From contig JAIVJE010000042.1 in assembly GCA_020200195.1 (NCBI GenBank), positions 1 through 14,228 on the forward strand: a DNA stretch of 14,228 nucleotides, in the 5' to 3' direction. The number at the start of each line of letters is the position of its first letter. Within the stretch, counting starts at the first letter, position 1. The stretch comes from Acidobacteriota bacterium (lineage in GTDB: Bacteria; Acidobacteriota; Vicinamibacteria; Vicinamibacterales; 2-12-FULL-66-21). Shown here one piece after another: positions 1 through 6,856 of the stretch. The notes under the pieces were generated by a model that was given only the letters and a program-made list of their open reading frames with translations, was not told where the DNA came from and did not search any database. Position numbers and translations under genes: made by a program.

Positions 1-2
1 CC

Positions 3-458
3 CATCGGGTCTGCGATCGTCCAGGGTGTCTCTCGCGGCTGCTCGCGGAGACCGCGGCAGCCGGTGCCGAACAGGTCATCCTGCTCGCCGCCTCGCCCCC
101 GCCGGCGGTTGCGCACGAGCTCACCGCGGGCCGCGCCGATCTGCGCGGGCGCGCCGGAGAACAACTCGCCGCGTTCGAGACCGCGGCGCTCGGCGATGTA
201 GTGGAGCAGTTCTCCGGCCGATTCGCGCGGCTGTTCGTCATTCGGCCCGCCCACAATCCGCTCGGGCCTCTCGACTTCTGCGGCGTGTACGACGAGCGGT
301 CCGACCGAAGGCATACACTCGGCGAGCTCGCGGATCGCGGTTACGAGGACGCGTATCGACAATTCATCGAGCCGGTGGTCGGTGCCAGCGGGGAACGCAT
401 CGAGAGGGTCCACCCAGTCAATGGCCGCTCCGGTGGACATGGGGCCGTGCAATTGTGA
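3..458 (+). CDS. C-terminal part of a probable patatin-like phospholipase (5' truncated)
   Basis: This frame is open from the first bases of the window to a TGA at 456-458, giving 151 residues with no start of its own, so the gene begins upstream. The visible part has an alternating hydrophobic strand (EQVILLAASPP), then an RADLRGRAGEQLAAFETAA helix, and a conserved-looking tail with FVIRPAHNPLGPLDF, YDERSDRRHTLGEL and GYEDAYRQFIEPVVG. From memory, that tail resembles the C-terminus of patatin-like phospholipases of Acidobacteria, which hydrolyse acyl esters of membrane lipids. The catalytic GxSxG serine and the DG(A/G) aspartate would lie outside the window, so the assignment rests on the tail only. 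It ends 4 bases before the PLP-enzyme start, suggesting co-transcription. Confidence 0.5.
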   Translation, partial: HRVCDRPGCLSRLLAETAAAGAEQVILLAASPPPAVAHELTAGRADLRGRAGEQLAAFETAALGDVVEQFSGRFARLFVIRPAHNPLGPLDFCGVYDERSDRRHTLGELADRGYEDAYRQFIEPVVGASGERIERVHPVNGRSGGHGAVQL

Positions 459-462
459 CCGC

Positions 463-1626
463 ATGAAGCCAGCGACCCACATCATTCAGCGCTCGACCGG
501 AATCACGGACGACGCACATCCGCTGACCACCCCGATTTTTGAGACGACGACGTTCGTGTTCGACTCGGCGGATCAGGTCAAGGAGCATGCCGAGGGGCGA
601 TCGCACAAATACCTGTACTCGCGCTACGCGAATCCGACCGTCGCCGCCGTCGAGCAGAAGATTGCCGCGCTCGAGAAGGCCGAGTCTGCGCTCGTGCTCT
701 CGAGCGGACAGGGAGCGACGGCAACCGCGCTCCTCGCCCTCACGCAATCGGGTGACGAGATCGTCTGTAGCGCCGCGATCTACGGCGGCACGCTGCATCT
801 CCTCTCGGACCTGCTGCCGCGGTTCGGGCTCAGCGCGCGGTTCGTCAGCCTCGCGGAGCTGGCGCGTCCTGAATCGATCATCGGCGAGCGGACGAAACTG
901 GTCTGGTTCGAGTCGCCCATCAATCCGACGCTGCGATGCGTGGACGTGGCGGCGGTGGCCGCCGCATGCCGGGCGCGCGGTGTGATCTCGGTCATCGACA
1001 ATACGTTCGCGAGCCCGATCAACCAGCAGCCGATTGAGCTCGGCGTGGACCTGGTGATGCACAGCGCGACCAAGTATCTCAACGGACACAGCGACGTGAC
1101 GGCCGGCGTGCTGGCCGGGCCCGCCCGATTACTGGATCCGATTCTGAAGGCACGCAAACTACTGGGGACCGTGCTCGACCCGTATGCGGCGTACGCGCTG
1201 GGGCGCGGACTCAAGACACTCGCCGTCCGGATGGACCGGCACAATACCAACGCGGCAGCGGTCGCCCGGTGGCTCGCCGCGGACCCGCGTGTCAAGACGG
1301 TGTACTACCCTGGCCTCGAGACGCATCCCGACCATGCGATTGCCAGGAAGCAGATGCGCGGCTTCGGCGGGATGATCTGCGTCGACGTCGGCGGTGGCTA
1401 TGCCGGGGCAGCGCGCTTCTTCGATCGCCTGACGGTGTTCAACCGGGCGGCAAGCCTCGGAGGCGTCGAGAGCCTGTGCAGCCTGCCGGTGCTCACCTCG
1501 CAGTGGGGACACTCGGATGCGGAGCTCGCGGCCGCCGGGGTGACGCAGAGCATGGCCCGCTTGTCCGTCGGGCTCGAAGACGCCGACGACCTGATTGCCG
1601 ATCTCGATCAGGCGCTGGGATCCTAG
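463..1626 (+). CDS. Cys/Met metabolism PLP-dependent enzyme (cystathionine gamma-synthase/gamma-lyase family)
   Basis: A 387-residue fold-type I PLP enzyme of the trans-sulfuration family, which makes or cleaves the gamma C-S bond of cystathionine, homocysteine or O-acyl-homoserine. Family marks in order: SRYANPT, SSGQGATA (cofactor phosphate site), YGGTLHLL, FESPINPT, VIDNTFASP with the pyridine-binding Asp179, and HSATKYLNGHSD with the Schiff-base Lys204. The Asp-Lys spacing of 25 matches E. coli MetB. Near the C-terminus are SLGGVESL and MARLSVGLED. The ATG at 463 is preferred because family members start with an MKxxT-type N-terminus. An upstream in-frame GTG at 382 would add 27 unrelated residues and overlap the preceding gene. 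No strong ribosome site is visible, which fits coupling to the gene ending at 458. The exact reaction (synthase, gamma-lyase or O-acetylhomoserine sulfhydrylase) cannot be fixed from motifs. Confidence 0.9.
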   Translation: MKPATHIIQRSTGITDDAHPLTTPIFETTTFVFDSADQVKEHAEGRSHKYLYSRYANPTVAAVEQKIAALEKAESALVLSSGQGATATALLALTQSGDEIVCSAAIYGGTLHLLSDLLPRFGLSARFVSLAELARPESIIGERTKLVWFESPINPTLRCVDVAAVAAACRARGVISVIDNTFASPINQQPIELGVDLVMHSATKYLNGHSDVTAGVLAGPARLLDPILKARKLLGTVLDPYAAYALGRGLKTLAVRMDRHNTNAAAVARWLAADPRVKTVYYPGLETHPDHAIARKQMRGFGGMICVDVGGGYAGAARFFDRLTVFNRAASLGGVESLCSLPVLTSQWGHSDAELAAAGVTQSMARLSVGLEDADDLIADLDQALGS

Positions 1627-1639
1627 CGCCCGCCTGCAG

Positions 1640-3067
1640 CTATCTCGCGACAGGCTCTTTCTTCTTGTCGACCGCTGTCTCGTGGAGAAACTGCTCGCAC
1701 ATGTCTGTGATGCGCGCGGTGATCGCCGGGCCGGACAACTCGCCGAACTTTTCCCGAAAACGCTCGATCGGAACGACCGCCTTGGCCATCGCGCGGTGAC
1801 CGCCGGCGCTCCCGATCTGGCCGAACCACCGCTTGACGAACTCTCCCGCGTTCCGTGAGTAGCCGAGGTTGCGCACGCTCACGATCAGCGAACCGTTCAC
1901 CACGCCGGCGATGATCGTCCACTTCACGTCCTCGAGCTGGAGAAAGAAATCGGCGGTGTACGTAATGAAATCCTCGCGCGGCGCCTCTCCGACGAACGCA
2001 CTGAACACCTGATCCTTCATGATGCCGTTCTCGCTGGCACGGGTCACGTACATGAGGCGTTCGAGCGTGATTTCCGCCCCCTCCATCTTTCTGATGAGCG
2101 CGGCGTCGGCGAGGGGATACAGGAACGTGAACGCTTCGAGGTCCACCCGGTTCGTGTGGCGGGCAAAGAACAGCGTGTCGGATTTGATCGCGTAGAGCAT
2201 GGCGGTCGCCGTCCGCTCCGAGATGTTGACGTCGACGGCGCGCAGATGCTCGGTGAGAATCGTGGAGGTCGATCCGTAGTCTGCCCGGATGTCCTTGAAG
2301 ACCGTGCTGTAACCCGGCTGCTCCGGGTGGTGATCGATCACGAGATCCGCACGATCCAGCTGGCCGCCGAAGTAATGTGGCTGAACATCCACCGTCGCGA
2401 TCCGTTCGAAATCGTGGAACAGCGCAGGCGTGATCTGCTCCACATGGATATCCAGCATGTTCGCCATGCGCAGGTTCTCGGGCCGTGTCACGCCCTGCAT
2501 GGCACCGATGATCGCGGTCGTCTTCGTCCGGCGGAGCAGGTTGCGCAGCGCGAGCCCGCTCGCGAGCGCGTCGGGGTCCGGGTCGTTGTGCAGCAGGATC
2601 AGAACGCGGTCGGCGTCCGCGAAGTACCGCTGATACTGCTGGACCCTCGCGCGCGTCATCGACCGGCTCAGTTCAGTCACCAGCGTCGGCTTGATCAGTT
2701 CCGGCAGCGTCATGTCCGTGACGTCCGGAAATTCTGCCTTCAGCGCGTCCGCCTCCTTTTCGGTCGTCTTCGTCGTATGCAACACGTAAATCAACGTGCC
2801 GCCCGCATCCCGGATGGCAGATAGCACTTTCTTGATGCCGCGGCGGCCGTCGTTCTCGACGATGAAGCAGGTGCTGGGAGAGAGGTCAGCTTTGATGTAG
2901 GTGTCGACGCGGCGGGGGTCGCCGGTCGTCACCTCGATGCCGGCGTCGTGCAGGCGCCGCGCCAGAGGGCCGCCCTCGAGGAGGAATTCGACCTCGAAGC
3001 TCCGGATCAGAACATCGTCCAGAGCGCGGATGACCAGCTCGTCCTGACAGATAGCAAAAACGCGCAC
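1640..3067 (-). CDS. DHH/DHHA1-family phosphoesterase with an N-terminal RCK/TrkA-N-like domain
   Basis: A predicted 475-residue cytoplasmic phosphoesterase. Residues 1-125 look like a Rossmann RCK/TrkA-N module (MRVFAICQDELV; GDPRRVDTYIKADLSPSTCFIVEND). The DHH core follows: the metal motif with His160, Asp164 and Asp166 (LLHNDPDPDA), TVDVQP, and the name-giving Asp245-His246-His247. The DHHA1 glycine motif GSAGGHRAMA has His424. DHH/DHHA1 enzymes of the NrnA/GdpP type hydrolyse short RNA, pAp or cyclic dinucleotides; which substrate applies here is unknown. The GTG at 3067 is chosen because the domain begins at once with MRVFAICQDE; a longer in-frame reading reaches 3229 but adds low-complexity sequence and would overlap a TATAAT promoter candidate. 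A GAGG lies about 10 bases upstream of the GTG. The gene converges on the PLP gene, with 13 bases between stops and no visible terminator. Confidence 0.85.
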   Translation of the reverse strand: MRVFAICQDELVIRALDDVLIRSFEVEFLLEGGPLARRLHDAGIEVTTGDPRRVDTYIKADLSPSTCFIVENDGRRGIKKVLSAIRDAGGTLIYVLHTTKTTEKEADALKAEFPDVTDMTLPELIKPTLVTELSRSMTRARVQQYQRYFADADRVLILLHNDPDPDALASGLALRNLLRRTKTTAIIGAMQGVTRPENLRMANMLDIHVEQITPALFHDFERIATVDVQPHYFGGQLDRADLVIDHHPEQPGYSTVFKDIRADYGSTSTILTEHLRAVDVNISERTATAMLYAIKSDTLFFARHTNRVDLEAFTFLYPLADAALIRKMEGAEITLERLMYVTRASENGIMKDQVFSAFVGEAPREDFITYTADFFLQLEDVKWTIIAGVVNGSLIVSVRNLGYSRNAGEFVKRWFGQIGSAGGHRAMAKAVVPIERFREKFGELSGPAITARITDMCEQFLHETAVDKKKEPVAR

Positions 3068-3128
3068 GTCAGCCGAGCCTCGACGTGGCTGGCCTGACCG
3101 GTCCCACGGTGTCCATGCCCAGAGGCCC

Positions 3129-3134
3129 ATTATA
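3129..3134 (-). promoter_or_regulatory. Consensus -10 box (TATAAT) for the DHH phosphoesterase gene
   Basis: Read on the minus strand, these six bases are a perfect TATAAT in otherwise GC-rich DNA, 61 bases upstream of the GTG at 3067. A CGGACA (4 of 6 to TTGACA) lies 18 bases further upstream on the same strand. The leader would be about 55 bases. It overlaps the region of the divergent promoter for the outer-membrane gene. Confidence 0.5.
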
Positions 3135-3139
3135 CGCCG

Positions 3140-3148
3140 TGGTACCAT
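3140..3148 (+). promoter_or_regulatory. Candidate extended -10 element TGGTACCAT upstream of the outer-membrane barrel gene
   Basis: TGG followed by TACCAT fits an extended -10 (TGn plus TAnnAT), ending 11 bases before the ATG at 3160. Nearly the same word, TGGTACGAT, sits upstream of uvrB at 6802-6810. If it is the -10 box, the transcript would be leaderless or have a leader of only a few bases, which fits the absence of a Shine-Dalgarno before this start. This is a two-site pattern only, without a convincing -35. Confidence 0.3.
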
Positions 3149-3159
3149 CGCCTGTCCGC

Positions 3160-5853
3160 ATGCGCGCCGCCCTCCTTTCGTCCGTCGTCGTCCTGGCTGG
3201 CGCGCCGGCGTTCGCGCAACCGGTCCCACCTTGCGCAGCCTGCATTGCCGTCACCGTGGATCCCGGGCAGGTTCTGGTGCTTCCCGCATCGCTCGAAGGG
3301 CTCGACGTGCTGGTGCGACTTGCGCCCGGGGAAGAACGTGCGGCAGCGGCCGCCCTGCGCGCCATCCGCGATCGCGGCGGCACCCCCGGTCTGCATATCG
3401 CGGGTGTGCCACGCGACGTCGACCCGCAGGTGGTGGCGCTGGCGAAGTCGGTCATCCTCGATCTCGGCGCCAGGCAGTCCCCTCCTGACGACGCCTTTGT
3501 TTACGATCTGAAAATGCGCGTGACGCAGGTGCGTTCGACGGCGCCCGAAGCGTTGCGGATCGGCATCGCCGCCGCTCCCGACGTCACGCGCGCCTTGATC
3601 GCACGTGACCTCGCACCCTATCTCGACTTCGTCGTATGGCTTGGCGAACCTGATCCTGAGATTCGGGGACCCGCACGATGGCGCGCCATGGCGGCGGCGG
3701 TACCGGCCCTACACAGCGTCCAACAAGCGCTCGTCGCGCAGCGCGACACCATCGACACCGAACGGTGGCTGTGGCGCGCCCCGGCGGACGCGATTGACGC
3801 AGGGCGCGTGCTCGCAGACCTTGCGCGGGCCGCATTGTTGCTGACGAACGGCCTCGCCCCGCTGCCGAACGTGCTGGTTCAGTGCGCGGGCGATGACGTC
3901 CCCGCGTATCTGAACCCGGCCACGCTCGACAAGGTCGCCTTTCTGCCCGAATGCCCCGCCGACTCTGCAGCGTCCGTATCGCCGCCGCAAGGGGCGGTGG
4001 AGCGGACGAGGCTCATGACGGGTGGGACGGTGATACGCGTTCTGAGCGCCGAGGGTGACCGGTTCTCGGACGCGACGCGGGTGGTCGCGGCGCGGCAACT
4101 GTCGGTGGTAGAGGTCGTCGCCCGCCACCAGGCTGCAGCGGCACGTCAATCCGCAGCCGTGCGCACGTCCATTGCCACCGGCACGCTGACGCTGACGTTC
4201 GAAGCACCAGGGTTTCCCGCGCCCGTCACGATCAGTTCAGAAGCGATCATCTACACGTCGCCGGATCGCAGCGAAATCGAGCAACGCGGAGTCCGCGTCA
4301 ACGGCATCGAGTTCCGGGGGGACGGCGTACCGCGGCTGCCGATTATCGAGCCGGAGCGGATCGCGTCGGCACCGCTCGCGATCACGCTGACGGACATGTA
4401 TCGGTACGTCCTGAGAGGACGCGAGCGGATTCTCGAGACAGACTGCTACGTCGTCGCGTTCGAGCCTGTCGCTGGTGCACGTCCGCTGTTCAAGGGCCAC
4501 GCCTGGATCTCGGTTGAAAGCTTTGCGATGGTGAAGGTGTCGGCGACGCAGACCGGCCTGCGCGGCGCCATCGTGGCGTCCGAACAGACGGACGATTTCA
4601 AGCGCTACGACGGAGGCGTGTGGCTGCTCGCGCGGTCAGACGTCCGCCAGATGTACGAAGGCGCCGCCCACCGGACGCCGATTCACCGTGTGCTTGCGAT
4701 CTCTCGTCACGAGATCAATCCGGCGACATTCGACGAGCGGCGCGCCGCGGCGTATGCATCCGCGTCGATCATGCTGCGCGACACGCCGCAGGGATACCGC
4801 TACCTCCAGCGTGCACGCGGCGGAGCCGCCGGGAGCGCCGAACCGACGATCGCATCCCGTGCGGACCGCGTCCGCACCCTCGCGATGGGGGTCATCATCG
4901 ATCCGAATATCAGCCGGCCCCTGCCGTTCGCAGGCCTCAGCTACGTGGACTTCAATCTGTTCGGAACGGGCACGCAGTTCAGCGGGTTCTTCGGCGGCAC
5001 GTATGCGCAGGTTGCGTTTTCGGTCCCGTCGGTTCGTGGCAGCCGCTGGCAGCTGGCCGGGCGCGCCTTCGGCATCGCGTCGTCGTATAACGACCGCGCC
5101 TTCGTCGACGGCCGTGAGATCTACGAGGACGACATTCGGCAGCGGCCGGCTCACGCTTCGGTCTGGCTGCTACGGCCGCTCAGCCCGCGGATCGCTGTGC
5201 GCGCTGGGTACGACCTGGATTACACTCACTTTGCGGCAGGGGACGCCACAACTGCGGCCTTCGTCGTGCCGCCAGCTCAGCTTGTGCACGCCGCCCGCCT
5301 CGCGATTGACAGCCAGCGTGCCGGCTGGAACTTCACGTTGTGGTGGAACCCCGCCATGCGGAGTGGCTGGCGCGCGTGGGGCCGAGGCGGCGAGTATCGA
5401 CCGTCGCACCGGAGCTTCCAGCGTTACGGAGCGTCACTCTCGAGGTCAGCGGTGCTCACGCCGCGCCTCGTCGCGCGTGCGGAGGCGGCAGGGATGGGCG
5501 GCCGCGATCTCGACAGGTTCAGCCGGTACTCGTTCGGCACGTTCGATAACCGACTGCGTGGCTATCCGTCGGCGCTCGTGCGGTACGATCGCGGAGGCGT
5601 GCTTCGGGGGGCCGTTGGTTGGGCGGCGGGCAGGTTGGTGCGGCTCGACGGGTTCCTCGACACCGCATGGGTGCACGATCCCGGATTTGGCGCCGGCCTC
5701 CGGAACTACACGGGGATCGGCGGCGCGGTCGAGGCCCCCGCGCCGTTCGGCACGCTGCTCGCGCTCGAGTGGGGCTATGGGATACAGGGCATTGACACCA
5801 CGGGCGGCCGCGGTACCCACGTCATGCGCGTCAGCGGCTACAAGGTGTTTTGA
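3160..5853 (+). CDS. Exported composite outer-membrane protein: N-terminal domain, LolA/RseB-like domain, Omp85-like beta-barrel
   Basis: An 897-residue exported protein. Residues 1-19 form a signal peptide (MRAALLSSVVVLAGAPAFA, cleavage before Q20), which fixes the ATG at 3160 over an upstream in-frame start. The mature N-terminus has a CAAC motif (Cys25, Cys28). Residues 30-260 alternate strands and helices (GLHIAGV, RIGIAAA, DFVVWLG), loosely like a TIM barrel. Residues about 338-524 resemble a LolA/RseB-type lipid- or lipoprotein-binding fold (FKGHAWISVESFAMVKVSA). From about 576 to the end come aromatic-rich alternating strands of an outer-membrane barrel, with an RGYP signature at Arg800-Pro803 like the VRGF/RGY motif of Omp85 proteins, and a C-terminal Phe897 typical of BamA-dependent insertion. 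No POTRA domain is recognisable. It probably forms an operon with the vWA gene 15 bases downstream. Function unknown; domain names below the barrel are inference. Confidence 0.75.
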   Translation: MRAALLSSVVVLAGAPAFAQPVPPCAACIAVTVDPGQVLVLPASLEGLDVLVRLAPGEERAAAAALRAIRDRGGTPGLHIAGVPRDVDPQVVALAKSVILDLGARQSPPDDAFVYDLKMRVTQVRSTAPEALRIGIAAAPDVTRALIARDLAPYLDFVVWLGEPDPEIRGPARWRAMAAAVPALHSVQQALVAQRDTIDTERWLWRAPADAIDAGRVLADLARAALLLTNGLAPLPNVLVQCAGDDVPAYLNPATLDKVAFLPECPADSAASVSPPQGAVERTRLMTGGTVIRVLSAEGDRFSDATRVVAARQLSVVEVVARHQAAAARQSAAVRTSIATGTLTLTFEAPGFPAPVTISSEAIIYTSPDRSEIEQRGVRVNGIEFRGDGVPRLPIIEPERIASAPLAITLTDMYRYVLRGRERILETDCYVVAFEPVAGARPLFKGHAWISVESFAMVKVSATQTGLRGAIVASEQTDDFKRYDGGVWLLARSDVRQMYEGAAHRTPIHRVLAISRHEINPATFDERRAAAYASASIMLRDTPQGYRYLQRARGGAAGSAEPTIASRADRVRTLAMGVIIDPNISRPLPFAGLSYVDFNLFGTGTQFSGFFGGTYAQVAFSVPSVRGSRWQLAGRAFGIASSYNDRAFVDGREIYEDDIRQRPAHASVWLLRPLSPRIAVRAGYDLDYTHFAAGDATTAAFVVPPAQLVHAARLAIDSQRAGWNFTLWWNPAMRSGWRAWGRGGEYRPSHRSFQRYGASLSRSAVLTPRLVARAEAAGMGGRDLDRFSRYSFGTFDNRLRGYPSALVRYDRGGVLRGAVGWAAGRLVRLDGFLDTAWVHDPGFGAGLRNYTGIGGAVEAPAPFGTLLALEWGYGIQGIDTTGGRGTHVMRVSGYKVF

Positions 5854-5857
5854 GGGC

Positions 5858-5863
5858 AGGAGG
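5858..5863 (+). promoter_or_regulatory. Strong ribosome binding site (AGGAGG) for the vWA gene
   Basis: A perfect AGGAGG lies 5 bases before the GTG at 5869. It decides this GTG as the start and suggests the secreted vWA protein is translated strongly and independently of the upstream barrel gene. Confidence 0.8.
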
Positions 5864-5868
5864 CGGCC

Positions 5869-6792
5869 GTGACACGCGCATCCGTGCTTGTGTTGCTCGC
5901 GGTGAGTGCCGGCATGACAGCTGGCGCACAGCAGCGCCCCATCCGCGTCGACATCGACCTGGTCCACTTCGGGGTCACAGTCACGGACAAAAAGGGCACG
6001 CCGATCACCGGCCTCGCCGCCCAGGACTTCGAGATTGTCGAGAGCGGGACCAAGCAGGCGGTCAAGTTCTTCGCCGCCGGAGATCCCGTCGCGGCTCCGC
6101 CGCTGCATCTCGGCTTTCTGGTCGACATGAGCGGCAGCATGACGGCGGACATCAGCGACGTCCGGACCGCCGCAATCAAGTTCCTGAAACGCAACGAGCA
6201 CGCGGTCGACGTCACATTGGTCGACTTCGACACGGAGGTGCGGGTCGCGCGGTACGGCCCGAACGACTACCCACGGCTCATCGAGCGAATCCGGTCGCGC
6301 AGGCCGGACGGCTGGACGGCGCTGTACGACGCACTCGGCATGTACCTCATCAGCGTCGCCACAGACGTCGGTCAGAAGATTCTGGTCCTTTACACTGACG
6401 GCGGCGACACCCGCAGCACGACCACCTACAAAGACGTCGTGGATCTGCTCCGCGCGTCCGATGTGACGGTTTATGCCGTCGGGTATCTGGAACACCAGCC
6501 GAGCTCGGTCAAGATGGATCAGCGGATGCAGCTCCAGCGCTTCGCGCAACTCACCGGCGGGCAGGCATTCTTCCCGATGAGCGTCAAGGAGATCGACAAG
6601 CTGTACGACGAGGTCCAGCGAGAGATCGATGCGCGGTATACGCTGGGCTACAGCTCGACCAACGAACGCGCGGACGGCGCCTGGCGTGAGGTCCGCATCA
6701 AACTGACCAGGGCCGATCTCAAGGGAGCGAAGCTGCGTACGCGCGGCGGGTATTTCGCCCCCTTCAAAGAAGCCTCTCCCCCCCGCCACTGA
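5869..6792 (+). CDS. Secreted von Willebrand factor A protein, VWFA-related Acidobacterial family
   Basis: A 307-residue protein with a signal peptide (MTRASVLVLLAVSAGMTAGA, cleavage before Q21). The family opening follows: RVDIDLVHFGVTVTDKKGTP and GLAAQDFEIVESG. The vWA domain runs from about residue 80 to 260 with an intact metal-ion-dependent adhesion site: Asp86-x-Ser88-x-Ser90 (DMSGSM), Thr150 (DGWTALYDA) and Asp177 (YTDGGD). The tail (YTLGYSS, WREVRIKL, TRGGYFAP) is the usual end of the family known as 'VWFA-related Acidobacterial domain' (TIGR03436). Such domains bind protein partners through a divalent metal; the partner is unknown. It begins 15 bases after the barrel gene and is probably co-transcribed with it, so the two may act together at the outer membrane. 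This is also the best taxonomic marker in the window. Confidence 0.92.
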   Translation: MTRASVLVLLAVSAGMTAGAQQRPIRVDIDLVHFGVTVTDKKGTPITGLAAQDFEIVESGTKQAVKFFAAGDPVAAPPLHLGFLVDMSGSMTADISDVRTAAIKFLKRNEHAVDVTLVDFDTEVRVARYGPNDYPRLIERIRSRRPDGWTALYDALGMYLISVATDVGQKILVLYTDGGDTRSTTTYKDVVDLLRASDVTVYAVGYLEHQPSSVKMDQRMQLQRFAQLTGGQAFFPMSVKEIDKLYDEVQREIDARYTLGYSSTNERADGAWREVRIKLTRADLKGAKLRTRGGYFAPFKEASPPRH

Positions 6793-6801
6793 ACCAGCCT
6801 G

Positions 6802-6810
6802 TGGTACGAT
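6802..6810 (+). promoter_or_regulatory. Candidate extended -10 element TGGTACGAT upstream of uvrB
   Basis: TGG plus TACGAT again fits an extended -10 and differs by one base from the element at 3140-3148. The matched block is longer: GTGGTAC(C/G)ATCG in both places. It lies 46 bases before the uvrB ATG, in the 64-base gap between genes. No -35 match is clear. An inverted repeat CGTGCC/GGCACG (6821-6826 and 6835-6840) follows in the leader and may fold into a small hairpin. Confidence 0.35.
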
Positions 6811-6856
6811 CGGAGGTTATCGTGCCTGTTCGAGGGCACGTCTGTACTTCCGAGGT

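Noticed and set aside
26..466. Arg-rich plus-strand frame at the left edge
   Set aside because: The overlapping frame from position 3 has balanced composition and patatin-like motifs and stops right before the PLP gene.
4688..5872. Long plus-strand open frame (394 codons) in the barrel gene region
   Set aside because: It overlaps the barrel gene in another frame and is Arg/Ser/Pro-rich without domains, as expected for a shadow frame in GC-rich DNA.
5446..6789. Minus-strand open frame of 447 codons across the barrel end and the vWA gene
   Set aside because: Antisense to two convincing genes, with no recognisable motifs and His/Arg/Asp-rich low-complexity composition.
6791..6840. SOS/LexA operator upstream of uvrB
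   Set aside because: GAAC and GTTC words are present but not with the spacing of known LexA boxes, and no CTG-N10-CAG is found; the nearby CGTGCC/GGCACG is just a short hairpin.
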